From Sipunculus nudus (taxonomy: Eukaryota; Annelida; Sipuncula; Golfingiida; Sipunculidae): a stretch of DNA of 64,000 nucleotides. The stretch is taken from the NCBI GenBank assembly GCA_026874595.1, contig CM049315.1, forward strand, positions 7,934,664 to 7,998,663, written 5' to 3'. Made by a program: the position numbers and the translations under genes. The notes under the pieces were generated by a model. That model saw nothing but the letters and a program-made list of their open reading frames with translations, ran no database searches and was not told where the DNA came from. Below are positions 33,739 through 45,700 of this stretch, in pieces; within the stretch, counting starts at the first letter, position 1, and every line of letters starts with the position of its first letter.

Positions 33739-36700
33739 AGTTCAATTTTACAAAATAAGAGCAGTAGTTACACATAGTCCGATTTTGTGCTGCCACATAC
33801 CCATGGGTATCTTAACTCAATGTGACATTCAATACATTGGTAGCTGTGACTGGGAAAGATGAGTAAAAAAATTAGGTTAAATACCGTGTTTGCAGCTGAC
33901 CATGTGCTTCATCTATTCTTGACTCAGGTTTCTTTGCAAAAATAGCAAAATATACTAGACTGCACTACTGGTTGAACATTTTGAGACTCCTTGGTAATGT
34001 CCTCTTAATTATAAATGAACTCCTATATTTCAGATGTGTTCTATTTCACCAAATTTAAGTCTACAGTGCACAGTCTTCAGGATGACACGGGAATCGTCAT
34101 GGACAATCCTTCTTCCGTTAGTCTTCAAGTGAGTCTGTCAAGCCTTTCAGTATTTTCATCTATTCCTTGTAAAAGTTGCTGTTTAAGTTTCATTTGAGCA
34201 AGTGGGACAGTCATAATTCTGAACATTTAAAAAGTTGAAAAAAATTAATCTCTTTTCTGATCCACAAAGCCACACGAAAAGTTGATTTATGAATGTTGAT
34301 TACGGGAGTCTGTTATTCTGCGATGATTACCCCATTGGTATGTCCATACATGTGTTGATAAACACCTTGATACTTTGTGTATACGTAAAATAACAAGAGT
34401 TACAATTCTCGTTGAATAAATTACTTTATAAACTACATAGGTAAACGTCTTGTGTATAACGTGTATTTACAATGGGGGATAATGTTCGTAATTTCTATAT
34501 GCCTTTGTTTGCAAAATTAAGTTGAAACAACCTGAAAAATTACCTTAAATACCTTGAAACAAACCTTAATTGAACCGAGAAAAAAAATGATTTTCAAATT
34601 TCACTTATCCCGATTAAATCGGAGTCTGATTCAAACTCTCTATATATATGCATGTACATGCTTAATTTAGAGTCGGATGTAAATGGGCTACATTTCACTT
34701 TGACCCTAAAATTCTTCAGGTCAAATAAATTTCGACTTTCTTAAAAGTTAATAATTATCATCGGCGCATAATTAAGTCAACCTCTGGAAATGAATAATTA
34801 CTTATTAGCTAACCTGCCCTTTAGAATCCCAGTTATCTCCAATATTCTTTTAATGCCGGACCCTGCTACCACCACAAACAAATCGTCCCCAAATGAGGAG
34901 CCTTTCTCTTTAAATGGATGTGTACGCCCCATGCAACTATATACTCTTTGTTCTCTGTAGAATGTCAGCCTGGCGCAATCCTGATATTTCATAGACGAAC
35001 ACAACATTATAGAGATCGACGTGGTTTCGTAGCTTACGAATGTGCTGAATCATTTTACAGAGAACGCGTTTGTCGACCTTAAAGCTGGTTTTGATTTACA
35101 TTATAACTACTACATTTGTGTGTGTATTGCATATTACATACATCTTTTGTAATAACAGGCACCGGGGACGACATGGCAAGTTACGGCGCCGTTTTCAAAC
35201 TTGAAATTCAAAACGGGCGGTAAGTGCTTTTTTTATAACTTAAATTAAAGACCTGAAAGGCCTTTCAGTTGAATTTGCTTTATGAACATAAATAATGTAA
35301 ACTGATCAAATTAAAATTGGTACAGACATTCGATTTAAAAAAAGTACTAGAGTATAATAATTACTTAATGTGAACTTCCTCTCCAGGGTTTATTAGTGGG
35401 AATACATAGTGTCATGAGTTTTTTTACTCAGTATCTGGAATTTAAGGCAGTATTTAGCATGTGATTTTTAGGCAGTATATAGCAAATAATCCGAATCGTG
35501 AGTCGGTTTACTCTGTCCACACGACATCACTAACCCGCATGAGTTCGGTCAACTGTAGTCCGTCTAAAAGGCGGTCTACAGTAGTTCGGGTTTACTTTAG
35601 TTCAGTTTACTTTAGTTCGGTTTTTAGCAATTCTCATTGTAATAAATTATTATTACATTAATAAACATCACAATTATTTCGTTTGTGCATACTAATACAT
35701 TACCTGTTCAGTACAACAATCAATATTGTTTTATATATAAAATAGATATGATTTTTAGAAAAATAAAAATATTAAACAGTTGTTTTACCATATGTTCCCA
35801 GCACCAATATTGGCAAGGACTTTACATGCATGAACATATTTTTTAGATACACTAACAGCATTTTTTATATATTTTACCAAATAGTGAGATATGAAACAAC
35901 TCCATCCAGTCCGTTACTCAAGCCATAAAAAAGCATAAAATGAACGTAAAAAAAAAAAAGATTTAATATATAATATTTTTATTGAATTCAACTTGCTATA
36001 TATTTGCATTCCGTTCCAGGGTTGCGCCAAGGTCTGACAAACTTAGCTGTAATATATATGGCAGCATGGCGAAATAAACAATAATATCACAAACGATTGC
36101 GTCGCATTTGTAAAAAGATTTTACTACCATTTTGCCAGGTTGATTATCTGTATGATCATTTTGAAGGAAGCTACCTGTGCAACGACGGAGTGCATGTCTA
36201 TCCTGAAGAGAACAGCGGGTGTTCCTTCACTGCCGACTGTTGGTCAGAAGCTTGGTATTTTATGGGACGGCATCTTCCATTTAAGAGCTGCCTTCCGCCA
36301 TCACATCTTCGACGTAAGTTAAGTAGCGAGATGCTTAAACATGTATTTGCACTGTAGCACACGACAACAACCTGAACAACCACATCTACTCTGCACAAGA
36401 GCTGAACACACAGTTTCGGTATAAGGACACACAGTTTCGGTATAAGAACACACAGTTTCGGAAATTACAGAAACAAATCAAATCATTTCAGTTCGGATAT
36501 TTATAACTCCATTACGTCTGTTTGTGCCTAAACAAATATAAACACACGTGATACATGTATATATATTTTTTTTATTACATAGGGCTTTCGAGAAAAGGTG
36601 AGACGATTTATAAGTGGTGCCATCTGTCCTTCAATATAACAAGATAAAGTTCACAGTTTTGGAGGAAAGGCCAAGCACTGATATGTTGCAGTGGTTCGAG

Positions 36701-39700
36701 TGCAGCGCCCCTAGCAACCATATTCCGAAAATGAAAAAACACTTTCGAGATATTAGTGTATGACATCAGCTGTACCAGTTTCAAAAGGATTCCTGCTAAA
36801 CTGTGGTCTGTATAATGGTATATGTGACACCCAAAAGCCAGCAAGCACGCGAATTTGAGGACAACTGACAAACAGACAGACATACTGACAAAGGAACAAA
36901 AGATTGAGACCAGATGACTAAATGAATTTATGGAGAAGACTAAGAGGAAGATAATAAACTATAGTTTTGTAATTGAGGCTTATAATTTTGGAGATATAGC
37001 AAAAACATGATATGTTGGGGAGGTTTGCATCCAGCGCCCCCTAGCGGCCACATTAAAAAAATGAAAAATTGATTTTGAGATTCTAGTTTAGGACTTATGA
37101 TATGTCAGTTTCAAAAAGATTCCTGCAAAACTGGCCTCCAGGGCAAGATTACTGAAATCTCGAAATATCTCGTTTGACGAGATATTGTACGAGATATTGC
37201 AAGACTTTTAATAGAATCGTGAAGTACTAGTTAAATGCTACCTAATGCAAAAAAAACTAGACCTCTGTAGCTTAAAAACTGACAAAGTTAGAAAAATATC
37301 ACCCCTTATTTTCGAATATCCTGAATTTTTCCCCAAAATGCGTAACCATGGTTACCGCAAGTTTGAGGCCACTATACACCTGAAGAATGGCCATGGAATG
37401 ACGATTAAAATGAGCTTCAGTTGAAGTAGATACGACTAATAGTGACAAAGATATGAAGGAAAAACCGTTTCGCAAACTTTTGATGACCTTGACCTTGACC
37501 ATTGACTGATAAGGACTTCGGGCACTCTTGGTTGTACATCAACTTTGTAAGTTTGAAAGCGATCGTTGCAAAACTGTGCATTTTAGGCTGGAGACAGACA
37601 GACAAACAAACAAACAAACTAGACGACCACAGGTCGAACGCTTGCCGGAAATTGGAAAGATAGACGGACAGACAGACAGATAGAAGATACTGTCGGTTTT
37701 CTATCAATGGAATGATTCTCAGGGCCATTGCTGAGAAGTTGTGCCCCGTAAAATGACATATCAGACAAGAGAATAAGCAGGTAGATAAAGCTGACAACAA
37801 ATTAATGAACATACAGACATACTGACAATATGAGACAAGATTGACACCAGATGGCTTTACCTGATTATGGAGAAAGTTCAGAGGAAGAACATAAGTCATA
37901 AGTAATAATGTAATTGCAGTTTATAGTTTTGGAGGCATAGCAAAACAATGTTATATTTGGGATGATATATTGGGGAGGTTCGAATGCAGTGCCCCCTAGC
38001 GGGCATATCCTTAAGACGACAAATGCGTTTGTGATATTAGTGTATGACATAAGATGTACCAGTACCAACAGGATTCCTGCAAAGCTGTGGCCTGTAGAAT
38101 GCTATAAGTAACACGGAAGAACCAGCAAGCAGGCGGTTTTTCAGGACAACTGACAAACAGACAGACATACTGACAAAGGGACACAAGATTGAGGCCAGAT
38201 GACTTAACTGGTTTATGGAGAAGACTAAGAGGAAGAAAATAAGCTATAGTTTTTGTAACCGAGGTTTATAGTTTTGGAGATATAGCCAAAACATGATAAG
38301 TTGGGGAGGTTCGAGTTCAGCGGCACCTAGCGATCATAACCGCAAAATTGAACAAGTGACCCATGGGTCATGACGCTCAGCTGACTGGAAAGAGATTTGC
38401 AAAAGGAATTTTTATCATCTGAATGGTAGTATATACCCATTCAACTAAAGCATCAAACAGATTAACCAACAGGCTGAGATTGTGTCTGTATTAATATATC
38501 TAAAAAATAGAGAAAAAATGCGTACACTTTAAAAAAATACAGGTGGCTCCACCAGTCTGCAGAAACTAATAAAAACACTTAATGGTCAATATCCATGCAA
38601 AGAAGCATGGTGGTCTCTGGATACGTTGTTCAGATACTTCAGCTTTTGTATCAAATTTTCCATTATTTTGAGGGATACTTTGGAGTCCTATAGATGGGAG
38701 GATATGGGTAACAGAGCCCTTTTTTCAGGTTTCCACAGACCCTTTTCATGGGCCTCCTTGCATGACAAGAATGAAGATTCTAGGTCCAGTTGTTACAATT
38801 TGTACCCTGTTGACAGATAACCACATCTTTTAAGGTCTCAAAAATAGAGAAAAAAATTTGTAAAAATTTAAAAAAATAGAGGTGGCGCACCCAGTCTGCT
38901 GAAACTGATGGAACACGCCATGATCAATATGTATGCCAAAAATCATGAGCATCAGTGTTGTAGTTATTGAGATACTGGAGTTTTTGTATCAAATTTTTCA
39001 TTATTCTGGGGGGTATTTTGGAGCCATACAGCTTAATGGATATGGATAACAGAGACCTAATTTAAGGTTTCAGGAGATTTTTCATGGGTCTCCCTGTGTG
39101 TAAAGAATGAAGATTCTAGGTCCAGTTGTTATGATTTGTGCCCTTTTAACAGATGTTCATATCTTTAAAGGTCTCAAAAATAGAGAAAAAATTTCGAAAA
39201 AAAGCCGAACAAATACATGTGGTGCCACCAGGCTGTAGAAACTAATGAAACACTCCATGATCAATATCCATGCAAACAATTTTGGTGATCTTTGCATTAG
39301 TTGTTCAGATACTTAAGCTTTTGTATCAAATTTTCCATTATTCTGAGCTGTTTTTATGAAAATTTTGACTATTCTGGGGGTACTTTGGGGCCCCATAACT
39401 CAAAGGATATGGGTAACAGAGACCTAATATCTGGTTTCCATTGAGACTTTTTATAGGCCTCTCCGATTGTCAAGAATGAAGATTCTAGGTCCAGTCTTTA
39501 TGATTTGTGCCCTGTTAACAGATCTTCACATTTTTAAAGGTCTCAAAAATAGCGAAAAAATTAGAGGTGGCGCACCCAGGCTGCAGAAACTGATGAAACA
39601 CTCCATGATCAATATCCATGCAAACAATGATGGTGATCTCTGCATTAGTTATTCAGATACTTCAGCTTTTGTATCAAATTTTCCATTATTCTGAGCTGTA

Positions 39701-42700
39701 CTTTGGAGTGCCATAGCTCAAAGGATATGGGTAACAGAGACCTAATTCCAGGTTTCCATGGAGACTTTTCATGGGTCTCCCCGTGTGTCAAGAATAAACA
39801 TTCTTGGTCTAGTCGTTACAATTTGAACCCTGTTTACAGATAACTACATCCTTAAAGGTCTTAAAAATAGAGAAAAAAAAAAATTGTAAAAATTTGAAAA
39901 ATACAGGTGGCGCCACCATTCTGCAGAAACTGATGAAACATCTCATGATCAATATGTATGCCAAAAATCATGACCATCAGTGATGTAGTTAATGAGATAT
40001 TGATTTTTTATGAAATTTTCTATTATTCTGGGGGGTACTTTGGGGCCCCATAGCTCGAAGGATATGGGTAACAGAGACCTTATTTCTGGTTTCCATGGAG
40101 ACTTTTCATAGGTCTCTCAGAATTTTAAAGAATGAAGATTCTAGGTCCAGTCTTTATGATTTGTGCCCTGTTATCAACTGTCCACATTTTTAAAGGTCTC
40201 AAAATTAGAGAAAAAAAAAATCGTAAAAAATCGAAAAATACAGGTGGCGCCACCAGTCTGCAGGAACTGATGAAACATCTCATGATCAATATGTATGCCA
40301 AAAATCATGACCATCAGTGATGTGGTTAATGAGATATTGAAGTTTTTGTATGAAAGTTTTGACTATTTTTTGGGGGGGGGGGGTAATTTGGGGCCCCATA
40401 GCTCGAAGGATATGGGTAACAGAGACCTAATTTCTGGTTTCCAAGGAGATTTTTCATGGACGTCTCAGAATGTCAAGTTACAAGATTCTAGGTCCTGCGG
40501 TTACGATTTGTGCCTGATTAACGGCCAGACAGACGGACAGACTGACAGACAGACGGACAGGCAGAGAGATGGACGACGGACAAAGAGTTATCGCTATAGC
40601 TCAGCATGACTGAAAGTCAGCTGAGCTAAAAAAACAATTCGATATTTGAGTATATGACATAAGTTGTGTCAGTTTTAAAAAGATTCCTTTAAAACTGTGG
40701 CCTGTAGAAGGCTATATGTGAGACGCAAGAGCAAGCAGGCGAACTTGAGGACAACTGACAAACAGACAGACAAACTGACAAAGTGACACAAGATAGCGAC
40801 CAGATGACTACATCAGGTTATGGAGATGACTCAGGGGAAGAAAATAAGCTATAGTTTATGTAATTGAGGCTTATAATTTTGGAGATATGGCCGAAATATG
40901 ATAAGTTGGTAAGGTTTGTATCCAGCGCCCCCTAGCAGCCTTATCCAAAAAATGAAAAAACATATTCGAGATAATAGTGTAAGACTTGCAATATGTCAGT
41001 TTCAAAAATATTCCTGCAATACTGTGGCCTCCAGGGCAAAATAATGAAATCTCGAAATATCTCGTTCGACGATATATTATTCGAGATATTGCGAGACTTG
41101 TCATAAAATCATGTAGTACTATTTGAATGCATGATATTCGAGATAATAGTGTAAGACTTGCAATATGTCAGTTTCAAAAATATTCCTGCAATACTGTGGC
41201 CTCCAGGGCAAAATAATGAAATCTCGAAATATCTTGTTCGACGATATATTATTCGAGATATTGCGAGACTTGTCATAAAATCATGTAGTACTATTTGAAT
41301 GCTACTTGATGCAAAAAACTAGACCTCTCTGGCATTAAAACTGACAAATTAGTCCATTGAAATTTGAGTCGGGTACCCACCAGAAGAAAGGCCATTGGAT
41401 GACGATTAAAATCAGCTATAGTTTAAGTAGATACGACTAATAGTTACAAAGATATGAAGAAAAAACCGTTTAGTATACTTTTGATGACCTTGACCTTTGA
41501 CCTTTGACCTAATTTGACTTAAAACAATAGGCTTCCAGGAGATTTATTTTCCTATCAGATCTGTATGTTTTAAAACGATCCGTGCAAAAATGCGACCTGT
41601 AGCGTGGGGACAGACAAACACACAAACAAGATGACCAGAGGAGGTTCGCTTGCCGGAAATGGAAATAATACAGACAGATAGACAGAGAGTGCATGTAGAA
41701 ACAGTCATATGAATGAGCAACGTTGTTGGGGCAGCAGAAACGAATAATACGTTTATGTATGCATGCTGACCGTTCTAGTGTAAAAGGGACCAAGTTCAAA
41801 CATTTCCATGAAATTCCGTTAATCTCGTTTGACAAGAGGCAGTGAGAAGTTTTCAGATTTGTCATGTCAAGCTGGCCAAATGTTATGAAATGCCGAGAAC
41901 TAGACCTGTCTAGCTGTAAAAGTCGCTGAGTTATTAGCATATCTGTGAAATCTCGTTTTTTATCGTTTGACGAGATATGGCGCAAGATTCGGCCAGTCTT
42001 GCAGGTTTGTCATGTCAAGCCATCCAAATGTTATGAAATGCCAAAAACTAGACCAGTCCAGCCGTAAAAGTCGCCGACTTATATGCATTTCTGTGAAATC
42101 TCGTTTTTCCACATTCGACCAGGTATATTTCGAGATTGGGCCAGTCTCGCAGTTTTACTATGTCAAGTTGGCCAAATGTTACCAAATGCCGAAAACTAGA
42201 CCTGAGTAGCTGTAAAATTCGCCTAGTTATAAGCATTTTACATGATATCTCGTTTTTTCTCGCTTGACGAGATATGGTGTGAGATTTGGCCTGATTTCTT
42301 TCCTGGCGTGCCAAGCTGGTCATATGTTATGAAATGCCGAAAACTAGACCTGTGTAGCTGTAAAAGTCGCCGAGATATAAGCATTTCCGTGAAATCCCAT
42401 TTTTTCTCGTTTGACAACATATGGTGCAAGATTTGGCCAGTCTTGCAGTTTTATCATGTCAGGCTGGCAAAATGTTACGAAATGCCGAAAACCAGACCGG
42501 TCTAGCTTAAAAAGTCGCTGAGTTATAAGCATTTCCGTGAAATCTCGTTTTTTTTCACGTTTGACCAGATCTAGTGCGAAATTTGGCGAGACTTTTAGTT
42601 TTATCATGTCAAGCTGCCTACATGCTACATAATAACCAAAACCGTCTGTAGCTTAAAAATTGACAAAGATAGAAAATGTAACATGACTAAATTTCAAATT

Positions 42701-45700
42701 ATCAAGTTTTAACCAAAAAATGCGTAACCATGGTAACGGCAGATTTGAGGCAGATACCCATCATATAAAAGGCCATGGAATGACAAAAAAAAACAAGCTA
42801 TGGTTTAAGTGGCTACGACCATTTGTTACAAAGTTATGGAGCAAAAACTGTATTGCATACTTTCCATGACCTATAGACATTCACCATGATGCGATGTTGA
42901 CCAAAAACAATAAAGTTCCAGGACTTTAGGTTGTCAATCAACCCTGTAAGTTTCAAGTCGATTGCTGCAGATAGAGAGCGGACAAACAGACAAACAAAAA
43001 GAATAGACGACCAGAGGTCGAACGCTTGCCGGAAGTGGCCGGAAATAAGACACCAAAACAGACGGACAGTTACTAAGCAGACAGACAGAGAACTTTGGAT
43101 CTGATCAAATGAAAAACCCCTATCATAGGGGAAATAGAAGCACATCTTAATGTGGTTTGGCTGATTTTCAAAAGTCGCAGATGAGTAGACAGACAAACAG
43201 ACAGACAGACGGAAAAACTCCAAGTGAGGGCCAGGTAATCATGCCATAGAGAACGGAAAGCATGAATAAAATAAGCCAGAGTCTATAAAAATAAATCTCC
43301 ATATTTTGAATTTCAAGAATTGTAACCTATATCACCATAGTAATGGAAGAATATGACAGATATAACCCCTGCAAAATATGAAAGAGTCCCCACAAGGATA
43401 AACGTATTAAATCTAGTTTCAGTTGCTGCTATCAATGTGGTGACACTGTCTATAGTTGTGGAGATGTGGCACAATAATGACTGCTGCAGCGCCATCTGGC
43501 GGCTATTTTCTAAAAGGAAAAAATAAGAGATATTTATTTTTTATTATATATATTTGATGCATAATTAAAATTTAACCCCTGCCCCCCAACTGCTAAACCA
43601 GGGACCCACCCATTTTTTGACACACCCAACTACAAAATCGCGGATCCGTCCCTGGTTTGAAAGATTTGCCAGTGGTTCCTGGCTACACAAGGGGCCACAC
43701 AAGGGGACACAATGCAAATCACAGGTGTGTCACTTCATATTTTGCGGTTTTTTCCTCTATTCAATGCTGCTTTGTGAGATTCATGGACGAATGCTGCCTT
43801 GTGCAGAAAACGAGACCCTTGTAGCACAAATATTAACAGAGATAGAAGAAGAAAACTCCATATTTTCATATTGCCATGTTATACCCCAAAATTTGGTAAC
43901 CATGGTAACGGCAGCACTTAGCTACATGTGCTGAGGAATAAGACGATTATCCTAGTGTTAGATACGACAATAACAATTGTCCAATTTTTAATATTTTTTT
44001 AGATATTGCAGAAAAATGATATGTTACAGTGTTTCAAGTACCACGCCCTCTGGTGACTATTTCCAAAAAATGAAAAAACAATTTCGAGATAGTTATAAAT
44101 AACACAAATTACATTATTTTCGAAGCCATAGTTGAAAAAAATGCGACCTGTAGGTCATATTTAATGAAATCTCGAAAACTCTCGTTTGACGAGAAATTGT
44201 GCGAGATTTTACGAGACTTGCATTCACATATCATCGAACGTATCAAATACTATCCGATTAAAAAAACTAGACCTCTCTAGTTTTAAAAATGAAAAATTTG
44301 GAGGGAAAATATCGAATTCCATGATTTTTTTCAAAAAAATACGTTACTATGGAAACGAATGACCAGATATATTTGCTAACATGTGGAAAGGTAATATAAT
44401 GAGAAATAAAATGGGATAAAGATTAACCCGCTACGATTATTATTTACAAAGATATGAAGGAAAAACCGTTTTAAGGTTTTTCAGTGGCCCTGATCTTGAC
44501 CTTTGACCGATCATGACCAAAAACAATAGGCTCCGAGGAGAATTGATTTTTCACTAAATGTATAAGTTTCAGTGCGATTGGTGCAAAAGACAGACAGACA
44601 GACAAACAAACATACGCAGGTGATCAACATGCTAGCCGAATCTTTGATTCCGGCAAGCAACAAACATACGGAACTGACCAACATGCTTGCCGAAATCTTT
44701 GATTCCGGCAAGCAACAAACAGACATACGCAACTGACCAACATGCTTGCTGAAATCGAAGCTTTCCGGCAAGCAACAACATCAATTCCTGCCCCTGTCAA
44801 AGTTGAATTTTAAAATTAAAGAAATATAAAGAGGTATCTGAAAAGTACGTTCTCTCAAACAGTAAACGTATTAGTTCATATTTATAGTTCTCCTATATCG
44901 TTTAATACTAATCTCATTTTTCTCAATATGTCTCGTAGTTAATTTCCCTTCCCACTTTAGGTACAGGTGTGGTCCGCCGGTTTCGGGAGTTCACGGTTAA
45001 GTGGGGACCGCTAAAGATGACTGAGATCCGTATTATCAACAGGTCAGGAAGGTATATTGCTTGTCTGACTAGAGGTTTCAACGACACGACCTTGACAGTA
45101 AGTAAATGTCTGCAAAAGTAACCGCGTGTGTATCTGTGTATGTATGTGCAAAAATCACATTAAAGAATTTACATACAAAACTTTAAAATGTTTTCCACCA
45201 CATATGATAACCGTCTCTTCATTTGAGACTCGGAATCTGTCGAACCGTTTCTCAGTTTCACTAATTAATACGGTGTTTTTAAATCCCCTGATCTGAGTAG
45301 GTTTTTGACTAGCTTTACTATTTTCGAAAGATTTTTCGAACTGAAAATGCATTTTAACCTTAATGCGTCTTCATGTCCTGTGAGCAAAGCGATGTCTCAA
45401 TAGTCTTTGCCCACATCCATGTTCTTATTCTCACGATCTGGATATTTGAGCACTTCATCATATGAGTTTTCACCAAACCTTATTAATCTCTTATTTATTT
45501 TGAATGCGGGCGTAATTTATGAATGGGTTATAATTTCAACAGTTTTAGAATGACCTTATATACGTGCAAACAACCCTTACTTTACATTTTATGCACGGGT
45601 TGAATTCATGCTATTGGGTACATTATGTTCAATTTTCCATTCGCAAAATGTTCATACGCAACGTTCTCTGTCAATTAAGGATTAATTATTGATCTATTGG

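Larger units (their letters stand above)
36314..44960 (+). other. Gene A intron 5 (8.6 kb), filled by repeats
   Basis: Between coding exons 4 and 5. It contains reversed copies of the hairpin-ended family (36.6-38.3 and 40.6-44.8 kb), a six-unit ~340-bp array (38.37-40.63 kb) and a ~147-bp array (41.8-42.65 kb). The matching intron of gene B is only 1.25 kb. Confidence 0.8.

Noticed and set aside
36097-36166. Upstream extension of gene A exon 4 (MRRICKKILLPFCQ...VDYLYDHFEG)
   Set aside because: Phase from exon 3 requires entry at the codon starting SYLC; an acceptor at 36138 gives an immediate stop, and gene B has no matching sequence.
41800-42650. Several 80-90-codon frames on both strands with FRHFVTFGQ-like repeats
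   Set aside because: Repeat translations of the ~147-bp array on both strands.
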